From JAXLSZ01 sp046330315 (GTDB taxonomy: Bacteria; Actinomycetota; Thermoleophilia; Solirubrobacterales; 70-9), in contig JAXLSZ010000011.1 of NCBI GenBank assembly GCA_046330315.1, positions 81,250 to 145,249 of the forward strand: a stretch of 64,000 nt of DNA, in the 5' to 3' direction. Numbering within the stretch: the stretch's first letter is position 1; each line of letters starts with the position of its first letter. A program made the translations under genes and the position numbers. Shown in pieces: positions 35,319 to 43,931 of this stretch. The notes under the pieces were generated by a model. The model was given only the letters and a program-made list of their open reading frames with translations. It searched no databases and was not told the DNA's origin.

Positions 35319-35924
35319 TCAGCCCTCGCCGACGCGGAAGTAGCCGAAGCGGGCCACCCTGACGTTCTCGCCGGTCTTCGCCGAGAGCTCCTGGCGCATC
35401 TGCTCGATGGTCTTGCCCTCGTGCTTGTCGGCGTTGACGTGGGGCTGGTCGAGGAGCGCCACCTCGCGTGCCCACTTGGTGAGCTGGCCGTCGACGACCT
35501 TGGCGACGACCTCGTCGGGCTTGCCCTCCTCGCGTGCCTTCTCCTCGAAGATCCTGCGCTCGGCCTCCCGCTCGGCCTCGGGAATGTCCTGCGCCGACAC
35601 GAAGCGCGGCGCGGTGGCTGCGACGTGCAGGGCGACCTCGTAGGCGAAGGCCCTGAAGTCCTCGTTGCGGGCGACGAAGTCGGTCTCGCACTGGACCTCG
35701 ACCATCGCGCCGACCTTGTCGTTGGCGTGGACGTAGGAGGCGATCACGCCCTCCTCGGTCCCGCGGCCCTCGCGCTTGGCCGCGGAGGCCTGGCCCTTCA
35801 CCCGGAGGATCTCGATCGCGCGCTCGAGGTCGCCGTCGGCCTCGGCGAGCGCCGATTTGCAGTCCATCAACCCGGCCCCGGTCCGGTCGCGCAGCGCCTT
35901 GACGTCGGCGGCGGAGACGCTCAC
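35319..35924 (-). CDS. tsf: elongation factor Ts
   Basis: 201 aa, the short single-core-domain form. It has the N-terminal UBA-like domain (VSAADVKALRDRTGAGLMDCKSALAEADGD) and the TDFVARNEDF motif that inserts into EF-Tu. GTG start overlaps the rpsB stop as GTGA. It exchanges GDP for GTP on EF-Tu. Confidence 0.96.
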   Translation of the reverse strand: MSVSAADVKALRDRTGAGLMDCKSALAEADGDLERAIEILRVKGQASAAKREGRGTEEGVIASYVHANDKVGAMVEVQCETDFVARNEDFRAFAYEVALHVAATAPRFVSAQDIPEAEREAERRIFEEKAREEGKPDEVVAKVVDGQLTKWAREVALLDQPHVNADKHEGKTIEQMRQELSAKTGENVRVARFGYFRVGEG

Positions 35925-36889
35925 TCCGGATCACCCCCGGACCGCGGCGGCGCGGCCTCGGGCCCTAGCCGCTGATGCTCGGCGCCCGGGTCGGCCGGCG
36001 GCGCCTGGGCCGCCGCCGGCTCCGCCCTCACCGCGTCCTGGGCGGCGGCCGCCTCGCTCGCCGCCGCGGCCTTCTGGCGCTCGGCCTCGGCCGCCTCCTC
36101 GGCCTCGCGGCGCGCCTTCTCCTCATCCTCGCGCTTTCGCCGCTCCTCCTCTTCCCGGCGGCGGCGGGCCTCCTCCTCGGCGCGGCGGCGGGCCTCCTCT
36201 GCCTGCCAGGCGGTCGCGCCCTCCTCGATCGCCGAGCCGACCGTGGAGACGACCAGCTCGCAGGAGCGGATCGCGTCGTCGTTGCCCGGGATCACGTAGT
36301 CCACCGGGGTGGGATCGCAGTTGCTGTCCACCAGGCCGATGATCGGTATCCGCAGCCGGGAGGCCTCCCGCACCGCGATCTCCTCCGTCTTGAGGTCGAT
36401 CACGAAGACCGCGTCGGGAAGGCGCTCCATGTCCCTCACCCCGCCCAGGTTGTACTCGAGCTTGGCGAGCTCCGCCTGCATTCCCATCCGCTCCTTCGTG
36501 GGCAGCAGCTCGAGCTGGCCTCCCTCCTGCAGCTCGGTGAGCTCGTGAAGGCGCTTGATCCGCGCCGAGATGGTGTTGAAGTTGGTCAGCAGCCCGCCGA
36601 GCCAGCGCAGGTTGACGTAGGGCATCCCGCAGCGGTCGGCCCAGTCCCGTATCGAGTCCCGCGCCTGCTTCTTGGTGCCGACGAAGAGGACGGTGCCGCC
36701 TCCGGTCGTCAGCTCGCCCGCGAAGCCTCGCGCGTCCGAGAGCAGCTGCTCGGTCTGGATCAGGTCGATGATGTGGATCCCGTCGCGCTCGCCGAAGATG
36801 TAGCGGCGCATGTTCGGGTTCCAGCGTCGGGTCTGGTGGCCGAAGTGGACTCCGGCCTTGAGCAGATCCTCGATGCCTGCCTGGGCCAT
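35921..36889 (-). CDS. rpsB: 30S ribosomal protein S2 with long charged tail
   Basis: 322 aa from ATG 36889, chosen for the AAGGAG site before it and the family start AGIEDLLKAGVHFGHQTRRWNP. The S2 core ends near residue 225. The remaining roughly 95 residues are Glu/Arg/Ala-rich, probably a long helix, then a Pro/Ala-rich end. Such extensions occur in some actinobacterial S2 proteins; no function is known. Heads the rpsB-tsf-pyrH-frr run. Confidence 0.95.
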   Translation of the reverse strand: MAQAGIEDLLKAGVHFGHQTRRWNPNMRRYIFGERDGIHIIDLIQTEQLLSDARGFAGELTTGGGTVLFVGTKKQARDSIRDWADRCGMPYVNLRWLGGLLTNFNTISARIKRLHELTELQEGGQLELLPTKERMGMQAELAKLEYNLGGVRDMERLPDAVFVIDLKTEEIAVREASRLRIPIIGLVDSNCDPTPVDYVIPGNDDAIRSCELVVSTVGSAIEEGATAWQAEEARRRAEEEARRRREEEERRKREDEEKARREAEEAAEAERQKAAAASEAAAAQDAVRAEPAAAQAPPADPGAEHQRLGPEAAPPRSGGDPE

Positions 36890-37002
36890 TGCTTCTCCTT
36901 TTTCTCTCTTGGCGCTGCCGCCCGCTTCCCCCTCCGCGGGACCCGGCTTGCCGGGCAGGAGCCGCATCGAGGGGCGGGTTGTCGTTTCCGGAGGCCCGGA
37001 GT

Positions 37003-37701
37003 CTAGAGAACCTGCGGAGAGCCGGCCGCGCGTGCCCGCTCCAGGGCGCGGGACAGCTCGGGCGGGAGCCCGGAGCGGAACTCCATCCGCCTACCGCTCA
37101 CCGGGTGGGCGAAGGAAAGCCTGTGGGCGTGCAGGAACTGGCGCTCGAGGCCCAGCACCGCACCGCCCCCGTAGGTCACGTCGCCCGCCAGCGGGTGGCC
37201 GATCGCCGCGAAGTGGGCGCGGATCTGGTGCGTGCGACCGGTCTCCAGCCTCGCCTCGAGGTAGGTGAACCCGGGCAGCGACTCGAGCACCTCGAAATGG
37301 GTCCGGGCCTCCCTCGCCCCCGCGCCCGAGACCGCCATCCTGTGGCGGTGCCTCGAGGCCCGCCCGATCGGTGCGTCGATCGTCCCGGTTCGCGAGGCGA
37401 GGGCGCCGTGGGCGAGGGCGAGGTAGGCGCGCTCGGCCTCCCGGCGGCGGACCTGGCGCTGGAGGGCCCGGTGGGCCGCCTCGGTGCGGGCGACGACCAT
37501 CAGCCCGCTGGTGCTCCGGTCGAGGCGGTGGACGATCCCCGGACGCTCGGGGTCCGAGCCCCCGCCGAGCAGCTCACCGAGCTCGCTGACCAGGGTCGGA
37601 CCGGTGTGCGAGGGCGCGGGGTGGACGACCAGGCCCGCGGGCTTCTCGACGACGGCCAGCGAGTCGTCGCTGAAGACGATGCGGATGCCCTCAGCGCTCA
37701 C
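37003..37701 (-). CDS. RluA-family pseudouridine synthase without S4 domain
   Basis: 232 aa, about 70 shorter than RluD because the N-terminal S4 RNA-binding domain is absent. The catalytic motif HRLDRSTSGLMVVA (about 58-71) has the active Asp, and LETGRTHQIRAHFAAIGHPLAGD is the second signature. It converts uridines in 23S rRNA, most likely the RluD sites by neighbourhood (lspA-rluD), although S4-less members include other targets. GTG start overlaps lspA by 11 bp. Confidence 0.9.
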   Translation of the reverse strand: MSAEGIRIVFSDDSLAVVEKPAGLVVHPAPSHTGPTLVSELGELLGGGSDPERPGIVHRLDRSTSGLMVVARTEAAHRALQRQVRRREAERAYLALAHGALASRTGTIDAPIGRASRHRHRMAVSGAGAREARTHFEVLESLPGFTYLEARLETGRTHQIRAHFAAIGHPLAGDVTYGGGAVLGLERQFLHAHRLSFAHPVSGRRMEFRSGLPPELSRALERARAAGSPQVL

Positions 37702-38146
37702 CGGGGGGCTCGCTGAGGAGGATCCAGGCGAGGGTCGCCACGCCGGCGGTTATCGCGATGTCGGCGACGTTGAAGGCGGGCCAGAGGGGGAGGTCGATGA
37801 AGTCGGTCACCGCTCCGTCGCGCACCCGGTCGATCAGGTTCCCGATCGCGCCGCCCGCGAGCAGGCCCGCGGCCAGCCACATCCCCGGGCGCGAGGGGTT
37901 GCGCGCGAAGAGGTAGCCGATCAGGGCCATTGCTCCGACGGCGAGCAGCACGATGCCGAGACCCCCGCCTCCGGCCAGGCCGAAGGCGACCCCGGTGTTG
38001 CGCGACCTGGTCAGTTCCAGCGGCCCGACCACCGAGACCGTCTCCCCCGGCACCAGGTTGGCGCGGATCGCCGCCTTGGAGGCCTGGTCGGCGATCACGA
38101 CCAGCGCGCAGACCGCCAGGGCCGGTCGCCAGGGGTGTCGCTTCAC
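37691..38146 (-). CDS. lspA: lipoprotein signal peptidase (signal peptidase II)
   Basis: 151 aa, four membrane helices. Catalytic aspartates lie in GGAIGNLIDRV and in FNVADIAI. SRNTGVAFGL is the conserved region III. It removes signal peptides from prolipoproteins, of which the binding protein at 21.6 kb and the protein at 56.2 kb are candidates. GTG start overlaps yggT as GTGA. Confidence 0.94.
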   Translation of the reverse strand: MKRHPWRPALAVCALVVIADQASKAAIRANLVPGETVSVVGPLELTRSRNTGVAFGLAGGGGLGIVLLAVGAMALIGYLFARNPSRPGMWLAAGLLAGGAIGNLIDRVRDGAVTDFIDLPLWPAFNVADIAITAGVATLAWILLSEPPGER

Positions 38147-38442
38147 GACGAGATCAGGCCGACGATCAGGGCCCGCAGCAGGTAGAGCACCAGGATCCCG
38201 ACCAGCGGGCTGAGGTCGAGGCCCGCTCCCCCCATCCTCAGCATCGGGAGGAACCGCCTGAACAGGTTGAGGTAGGGATCGGTGGTGTCGGTCACGAAGT
38301 CGAGGACCGGCCGCAGGGTGGCGCTGCCGGGGACCCTCGGCAGCATCGAGAGCAGCACGTTGGCGAAGATCAGGATGATGTAGACGAGGAAGAGGGCGCC
38401 GACGTAGTCGGCGACGTCGTTGCGGGTGATCGCTCCGGTCAC
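38143..38442 (-). CDS. YggT-family membrane protein
   Basis: 99 aa from GTG 38442, overlapping the proC stop as GTGA. It has the YggT pattern: a first helix VGALFLVYIILIFANVLLSMLP, then TDPYLNLFRRFLPMLRMGGAGLDLSPLVGILVLYLL. In actinobacteria the gene sits between sepF and divIVA and is linked to cell division or osmotic adaptation; the exact function is unsettled. Confidence 0.9.
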   Translation of the reverse strand: MTGAITRNDVADYVGALFLVYIILIFANVLLSMLPRVPGSATLRPVLDFVTDTTDPYLNLFRRFLPMLRMGGAGLDLSPLVGILVLYLLRALIVGLISS

Positions 38443-39209
38443 TCTCTCCTCATCCGCTCCAGCGAGGCCCTGACCGCGGCGGCGAACGCCTCGGCCGCGC
38501 CACCGGCGTCGAGCGCCTCGAGGCCCGCCTCGGTGCTGCCGCCCGGCGAGGCGACGGCGCGCCGGACGTCGGCCGGGTGGCGGATCCGCAGCAGCTCGGC
38601 GGTCCCGGCCGTGGTCTCGATGACCAGCGAGCGGGAGAGCTCGGGATCCAGCCCGTCCCGGGCCCCGGCCTCCGAGATCGCCTCCACCGCCAGCGCCAGG
38701 TAGGCGGGGGCGCACCCCATCACCGCGGTGGCGGCGTCGAAGTCCTCGTCGGCGGTTTCCACCAGGTGCCCCAGCAGGCCGAGCATCTCCCGGACCCTTC
38801 CCCCGGTCTCCGCCGGGGCGCTGGCTGCGGCCTCGTAGCAGAGGACCCCTCGCCTGACCTCGACCGCGACGTTCGGCATCGCCCGGAACGCCGCCGCGGC
38901 TGGGAAGGCCTCGGCGACGCGGCGCAGCGTCGTGGCGCCAAGCAGCGAGAGCACCGCCGGGGCGGCTCCCGCCTCCGCGGCAACCTGCTCCAGCGCGGCA
39001 GGCTTGACGGCCAGCACGGCCAGGTCGCAGCGGCCCGCCAGCTCCCGATTCGAGACGACGGCCTCGCCGCCGACCTCCGCCGCCAGCTCCCCCGCCCGGC
39101 CCGACCCGGAGTCGGTGAACAGCATCTCGGAGGGCCCGCCCTCGCCGGCCGCCCAGCCGCGCGCCATCGCCGCGGCCATGCTGCCGGACCCTATGAAGCC
39201 GACTCGCAT
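38439..39209 (-). CDS. proC: pyrroline-5-carboxylate reductase
   Basis: 256 aa. NAD(P) motif GFIGSGSMAAAMARG near the N-terminus, LAVLAVKPAAL, and the C-terminal AVMGCAPAYLALAVEAISEAGARDGL and SPGGSTEAGLEAL motifs. It performs the last step of proline synthesis. Placed in the sepF cluster, as is common in Gram-positive bacteria. Confidence 0.94.
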   Translation of the reverse strand: MRVGFIGSGSMAAAMARGWAAGEGGPSEMLFTDSGSGRAGELAAEVGGEAVVSNRELAGRCDLAVLAVKPAALEQVAAEAGAAPAVLSLLGATTLRRVAEAFPAAAAFRAMPNVAVEVRRGVLCYEAAASAPAETGGRVREMLGLLGHLVETADEDFDAATAVMGCAPAYLALAVEAISEAGARDGLDPELSRSLVIETTAGTAELLRIRHPADVRRAVASPGGSTEAGLEALDAGGAAEAFAAAVRASLERMRRE

Positions 39210-39275
39210 GCCGTCAGACTATTGGCCGGAGGTACCGTTTTCGGGACGGGCCGGCTCCCGGCGCCGACCGGGATC

Positions 39276-39821
39276 TCAGGACTGGTTGAAGAAGCCCTTG
39301 TCGATCAGCCGGGCCTTCTCCTCGGCTGAGACCTCGACGTTGCGGGGTGTCAGCAGGAAGACCTTCTCGGCGATCCGCTGCATGCCGCCGTCCAGCGCGT
39401 AGGTGAGGCCGGACGCGAAGTCGATGAGGCGCTTGGAGAGCTCGTGGTCGGTGGTCTGGAGGTTGAGGATCACCGGCACGCTGCGCTTGAACTGGTCGGC
39501 CACTTGCTGGGCGTCGTTGAAGTTGCGCGGGATCACCAGGTGGACCTGAACGTCGCCGCCACCGTTGCCGTCGACCGGGCGCAGGACCCTGGTCCGCGAC
39601 GGGGCGATCGGCTCGTCCTCGGCGAAGATGTCGTCGATCTCGTCGCGGCGGGAGCGGCGGGAGCTGGGCAGGCGGCGCACCGGCGCGGGCTCGCGCTCGC
39701 GGCGGCTGTCGAACACCTCCTCGGAGGTGTCGGGGCCGAGGTCCTCCTCGTAGGTGTAGTCGCGGTCCTCGGCCAGTCCGAAGTAGACGAGGGCACGGTG
39801 CCATGTATCGCGCAGGGCCAT
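39276..39821 (-). CDS. sepF: cell division protein SepF
   Basis: 181 aa. The N-terminus (MALRDTWHRALVYFGLAED) forms the membrane-binding amphipathic helix; a charged linker with two Arg-rich spots follows. The C-terminal SepF domain (about 92-175, VHLVIPRNFNDAQQVADQFK and RLIDFASGLTYALDGGMQRI) binds FtsZ. It anchors the Z-ring in bacteria that lack FtsA. Confidence 0.95.
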   Translation of the reverse strand: MALRDTWHRALVYFGLAEDRDYTYEEDLGPDTSEEVFDSRREREPAPVRRLPSSRRSRRDEIDDIFAEDEPIAPSRTRVLRPVDGNGGGDVQVHLVIPRNFNDAQQVADQFKRSVPVILNLQTTDHELSKRLIDFASGLTYALDGGMQRIAEKVFLLTPRNVEVSAEEKARLIDKGFFNQS

Positions 39822-39886
39822 TGTGGGGGCTATTTCGGCTCTTCGAGTCGGATTCCTTTACAGATTATGGACCACCGGCGCGCGTT

Positions 39887-40519
39887 TCACGCGTAAAGGA
39901 CGGTTCCGAGCCGGAGGATCGTCGCCCCCTCCTGCACTGCGACGCGCCAGTCCTGGGTGGTTCCCATGGAGAGCCTCCGGAGCCCGTGCTCGGCGGCGAG
40001 CTCGGCGAGCCGGGCGAAGTGCGGCCTGGAGGCCTCGGGGTCCTCGCTGAACGGCGGCATGGTCATCAGGCCGCTCACCCGCACGGGGCAGCGCTCGATG
40101 AAGCCGCCAAGCTCGGAGGGCTCCACCCCTCCCTTGCCCTGCTCTCCGGAGACGTTGACCTCGATCAGGACCTCCGTCCCGGGGGTCCCGTGGCGGCCCA
40201 GCTGCGCAAGCGCCGAGTCGGTCGCGACTGAGTGGATGAGGCGGCAGACCGGGACCAGCAGCTTCACCTTGCGGCTCTGCAGGTTGCCGATGAAGTCCCA
40301 ATGGAAGGTCTCCCCCCAGCGCTCGTGCTTGGCGCTGAGGTCCTGCTGGCGGTTCTCGCCGACCAGCCGCACGCCGGCCTCGGCAAGCGCCCCCATCTCC
40401 TCCGAGGGAACGTACTTGGTCGCGGCGAGGATCTCGACGTCCGCCCCCGCCACCTCGCGAACCGACCCGAGGTTGGAGGCGATCCTCTCCGGGTCGAGCC
40501 CGCGGATCAGCTCCGCCAC
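39887..40519 (-). CDS. PLP-homeostasis protein, YggS family
   Basis: 210 aa from GTG 40519. The pyridoxal phosphate lysine is in ILAATKYVP, followed by GENRQQDLSAKHE, HWDFIGNLQSRK and SMGTTQDWRVAVQEGATILRLGT, all family marks. It buffers free PLP. Starts 1 bp after the pgeF stop. Confidence 0.94.
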   Translation of the reverse strand: MAELIRGLDPERIASNLGSVREVAGADVEILAATKYVPSEEMGALAEAGVRLVGENRQQDLSAKHERWGETFHWDFIGNLQSRKVKLLVPVCRLIHSVATDSALAQLGRHGTPGTEVLIEVNVSGEQGKGGVEPSELGGFIERCPVRVSGLMTMPPFSEDPEASRPHFARLAELAAEHGLRRLSMGTTQDWRVAVQEGATILRLGTVLYA

Positions 40520-40520
40520 C

Positions 40521-41267
40521 TCAGCCCCCGCTCCCCGCGAAGACGACGCCTCCCTGCCGGCCCGTGCGGCCCCGGTCGCGCCGGTGCGAGAAGAAGATGT
40601 CCTCTTCGCAGGCGGTGCAGAGTCCGGCCGTCTCGACCTCGTGCACCCCGGCCGCCTCCAGTAGCCTGCGGGCCACCTCCGGCAGGTCGAGCATGCGGCC
40701 CTCGGCGACCCCATCGCCGAGCGGCGCGAACGCATCGAGGACCTCGGCGCCGACCTCGTAGCAGCAGGGGCCGATCCCCGGCCCCACGGCGGCCGCCGTG
40801 GCGCCGGTCGCCACGACCCCCTTCTCGACGATTCCCGCCGCAAGCCCCCTCCAGCCGCAGTGGAGGATCGCCCTCCCGCCCGGGCCGGAGAGGGCCATGG
40901 GAAGGCAGTCGGCGACGAAGACCAGACCGGCGAGCGATGGGTCGCGGAGCACCTGCCCGTCCGCCTCGGGGTTCGGGCTCCCGGGCTCGGCGAAAGGGCT
41001 GGGGTCCTGCGCGGCGCTGCGCTCCTCGATCCCGGCGCGGTGCACCTGCAGGCCGATCGCCACCCGGCCCGGCTCGAGGCCCAGGGCGGCGCAAAGCCTG
41101 CGCCGGTTCCCGATCACGCGGTCGCGGTCGTCGTCCGTCAGCACGCCGAGGTTGAGGCTCTCGAAGGGCCCGGTGCTGAGCCCGCCGAGGCGGGTTGAGA
41201 AGGCAGCCCTCGCCCCGGGCAGCTCGGCCTCCAGCCAGCGCACACCGTCTGCCTCTCGCCATTCCAT
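40521..41267 (-). CDS. pgeF: purine nucleoside phosphorylase YfiH/LACC1 family
   Basis: 248 aa from ATG 41267; a GTG at 41303 would add 12 residues. Metal ligands: His in GLQVHRAG, Cys in VADCLPM, and His in LHCGWRGLAAGIV. The C-terminus carries GLCTACEEDIFFSHRRDRG. The family was once called polyphenol oxidase; members act as purine nucleoside phosphorylases and adenosine deaminases, and PgeF in E. coli edits muropeptides. Next to yggS and sepF as usual. Confidence 0.9.
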   Translation of the reverse strand: MEWREADGVRWLEAELPGARAAFSTRLGGLSTGPFESLNLGVLTDDDRDRVIGNRRRLCAALGLEPGRVAIGLQVHRAGIEERSAAQDPSPFAEPGSPNPEADGQVLRDPSLAGLVFVADCLPMALSGPGGRAILHCGWRGLAAGIVEKGVVATGATAAAVGPGIGPCCYEVGAEVLDAFAPLGDGVAEGRMLDLPEVARRLLEAAGVHEVETAGLCTACEEDIFFSHRRDRGRTGRQGGVVFAGSGG

Positions 41268-41292
41268 CGCGGGAAAAGTAAGCAGAAAGCCG

Positions 41293-41336
41293 GCGGCGGT
41301 CACCGCTCGGGGCCCGCGGCGGCGGTCACCGCTCGG
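41293..41336. repeat. 26-bp-period duplication at the cca 3' end
   Basis: GCGGCGGTCACCGCTCGG occurs at 41293-41310 and 41319-41336. The second copy (first on the minus strand) includes the last codons and the TGA of the CCA-family gene; the other copy lies just beyond the stop. The same tail-copying pattern is seen after the sulfotransferase gene. Confidence 0.8.
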
Positions 41337-42504
41337 TGTCTCGGGCGGCGGCCAGCGCAGCCTCGAGCTCCTCCTCCCGGCCGCTCACCTCGCCGTCGAG
41401 CTTGCGTCGCAGCGCCCCGCCGAGCCCGCGCCCCACGGCCGGGCCCCGCGGAACCCCGGCGGCGATCAGGTCGTCGCCGCCGATCACCAGCTCGACGCGG
41501 CTCCACTCGGAGACGTAGTCGTCCAGCCACGTGGCCCCCATCGCCCGGGCGATCGCCAGCTCGGTCCCCTCCCGGCCCCGGGCGAGCTCGTAGCCCTGCG
41601 ACGGCCGAGAGGGTGCCGAGGCGGCGAGCTCCCCCTCGCGCCCCGGCGGGCCCAGGGCGGCGGCCAGGACGGTCTCGGCGAGCGGCGCAATCTCGCTCCA
41701 CGGCGCCGCCGAGAGGACCTCGCGAACCCGCCCGGCCAGCTCCGCGCCCCCCTCGCGCAGCTCGACGAGTCCCCAGGACTCCAGCAGGCGAAGCGCCCGG
41801 GGAGCGCTGGGCTCTGCGCAGATCCGCAGCAGCTCGGCCCGGCGGCGCTCCCCGGAGACCGTCGAGAGGTCGGTCGCGGCGATCAGCCCGGCAGTCGCCG
41901 GCTCCAGCTCGAAGCCGAAGCGGGCCGCGTAGCGGGCGGCGCGCAGGGCCCTGGTCGGGTCATCGGTGAAGGAGCGGCCGTGCAGGACTCTCAGCAGGCC
42001 GCGCTCGAGGTCCTCCCGGCCGCCGTGGGGATCGATCAGCGCGGGGTCGGGCCCGAGCGGCACCGCCATCGCGTTGACCGTGAAGTCGCGCCGCCCCAGG
42101 TCCTCGCGCAGGGTGGCGGGAACGACGGCTGGGAGCGCGCCGGGGTCCGAGTAGGTCTCGCTGCGGGCGCGGGCGACGTCCACCGGCACGCCGTCCAGCT
42201 CGAGGCTCGCCGTCCCGAAACGGGGGTGCTCCACGACGGAGCCCCCGAGCCGGGCGGCGAGGGGCCGGGGGTCCTCCTCGGTGACCAGGTCTATCTCGGC
42301 CGGGTCGAGGCCGAGGAGCAGGTCGCGCACCGCCCCGCCCACCAGGTAGACGGGGCTGCCCGCGGCCGCCTCGAGCAGCCGGGGCGTCTGCGGGAGCGCG
42401 CGACGAAGCGCTCCCCGCAGGTCGGTCTCCAGGGTGCGCCGCCGGCCGGTCACCGGCCCCGTCCAGTCCGTTTCGGCATTGGCATTGGCCCTGTTCCGTA
42501 CCAT
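41326..42504 (-). CDS. CCA tRNA nucleotidyltransferase / poly(A) polymerase family
   Basis: 392 aa from ATG 42504, which has GGGGAGGGGG just upstream; a start at 42537 would overlap the divergent gene. Nucleotidyltransferase motif VYLVGGAVRDLLLGLDPAEIDLVTEED, with the catalytic Asp pair in EIDL, RRDFTVNAMAVPL, and DDPTRALRAARYAARFGF. It could add CCA to tRNA or poly(A) to RNA; short class II proteins like this are difficult to assign. The head domain is intact. First gene of the minus-strand run down to rpsB. Confidence 0.87.
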   Translation of the reverse strand: MVRNRANANAETDWTGPVTGRRRTLETDLRGALRRALPQTPRLLEAAAGSPVYLVGGAVRDLLLGLDPAEIDLVTEEDPRPLAARLGGSVVEHPRFGTASLELDGVPVDVARARSETYSDPGALPAVVPATLREDLGRRDFTVNAMAVPLGPDPALIDPHGGREDLERGLLRVLHGRSFTDDPTRALRAARYAARFGFELEPATAGLIAATDLSTVSGERRRAELLRICAEPSAPRALRLLESWGLVELREGGAELAGRVREVLSAAPWSEIAPLAETVLAAALGPPGREGELAASAPSRPSQGYELARGREGTELAIARAMGATWLDDYVSEWSRVELVIGGDDLIAAGVPRGPAVGRGLGGALRRKLDGEVSGREEELEAALAAARDTER

Positions 42505-42518
42505 GACCCCCTCCCCGG

Positions 42519-43931
42519 ATGGTCGATTCGCCGACATCAGGCGCCAACGCGGCGGGGCGCGCCTCCGCCCCGTGGTGGCACGATCGCCGCAAGCTCGCGG
42601 CGGCGATCGTCGGGGCCGTCCTCGTGCTGGGAGGCATCGCCTTCGCCGCGTACGAGTTCCTCAAACGTCCCGCCGACGTGCACCGCGACGCGCCGATCAA
42701 GCCGCAGAAGCCGCCAAAACCGGTGATCCGCACCACGAACTGGCCGATGTTCGGCCTCAACCGGATCCACACCCGCTACCTGCCGGCCAGCAAGGTCAAG
42801 CCTCCATTCGAGCGGATCTGGAAATACGGCGACAAGCCGCTGCTCGAGTTCCCGCCGATCTTCGTCAAGGCGCGGGGGCTCTGCGAGCGCGGCAGCGGGC
42901 TCGGGTGCCACGGCCGCCTGTTCTTCGTCAACAACAACGGCTTCGCCTACTCACTGGACGCGGACACCGGCAAGGTGATGTGGGAGCGGCGGATCGCCAC
43001 CCGCAACGCCTCCTCGCCCACCTACTCGAAGGGCAGCCTCTACATCGTCAACCTCGGGCCCGGTCAGGTCCTCTCCCTCGACGCCCGCACCGGGAGGACG
43101 AACTGGAGGCGGCCGGTGCCCGGCATCGCCGAGTCCTCGCCGATCGTGGTGGGCCGCAGGGTGATCTTCGGCTGCGACTGCTCCCCCGACCAGCTCTACG
43201 CGCTCGACACGCGCAGCGGGAGGACGATCTGGGCCACGCAGCTGAGCGGCGCGGTCAAGGGGTCGCCCTCCTACGAGAGGGGAGTCATCTACGTCGGCGA
43301 CTACGGCGGCTCGATGAACGCCGTCCGGGCCCGCGACGGGGCGATCAAGTGGCAGAGCAGCGACCTCGGCGCCGGCCTCGGCCAGGGTGGCGAGTTCTAC
43401 TCGACCCCCGCCGTGGCGTTCGGGCGCGTCTTCGCCGGCAACAACGACGACCGCGTCTACAGCTTCGACCAGAAGACCGGACGACTGATCTGGAGCTTCT
43501 CGACCGGGGGCTACGTCTACTCGGGCCCGGCGGCGGCCGATACCAAGGACACCCCGCCGACCATCTACATCGGGTCCTTCGACGGCACCATCTACGCGCT
43601 CGACGCAAAGGCCGGGGAGCCGCGCTGGACCTTCGACGCGGGCGGCTCGGTGATCGGATCGCTCAGCATCATCGGGGACATCGTCTACGGGGCCACCTTC
43701 GAGGGGACGACCACCTACGGGCTCGGCCTCGCCGACGGCAGCAAGAAGTTCACCTACCACACGGGCGCCTACATGCCGGTGATCTCCGATGGCCGGCGCA
43801 TCTACCTGACCGGCTACTCGAGCATCAGCGCGCTGAAGCCGGTCGAGCCGAAGAGGCGAGGCGGCAAGAAGGGCGGAGACGCCGGTGGAGCAGCGCCGGG
43901 TACCGGAGCGCCTGGCGGCTCGCCGGGCTGA
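42519..43931 (+). CDS. membrane-anchored PQQ-like beta-propeller protein
   Basis: 470 aa. One N-terminal membrane helix (about 26-48), then a Pro/Lys-rich spacer and repeated propeller blades of the PQQ type: GFAYSLDADTGKVMWERR, QLYALDTRSGRTIWATQL, RVYSFDQKTGRLIWSFST, TIYALDAKAGEPRWTFDA. The fold resembles BamB/PQQ dehydrogenase propellers but no catalytic residues are seen, so an outside-facing scaffold or binding protein is likely. Only 14 bp separate this ATG from the divergent cca start and no ribosome site is visible, so the transcript may be leaderless. Confidence 0.85.
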   Translation: MVDSPTSGANAAGRASAPWWHDRRKLAAAIVGAVLVLGGIAFAAYEFLKRPADVHRDAPIKPQKPPKPVIRTTNWPMFGLNRIHTRYLPASKVKPPFERIWKYGDKPLLEFPPIFVKARGLCERGSGLGCHGRLFFVNNNGFAYSLDADTGKVMWERRIATRNASSPTYSKGSLYIVNLGPGQVLSLDARTGRTNWRRPVPGIAESSPIVVGRRVIFGCDCSPDQLYALDTRSGRTIWATQLSGAVKGSPSYERGVIYVGDYGGSMNAVRARDGAIKWQSSDLGAGLGQGGEFYSTPAVAFGRVFAGNNDDRVYSFDQKTGRLIWSFSTGGYVYSGPAAADTKDTPPTIYIGSFDGTIYALDAKAGEPRWTFDAGGSVIGSLSIIGDIVYGATFEGTTTYGLGLADGSKKFTYHTGAYMPVISDGRRIYLTGYSSISALKPVEPKRRGGKKGGDAGGAAPGTGAPGGSPG

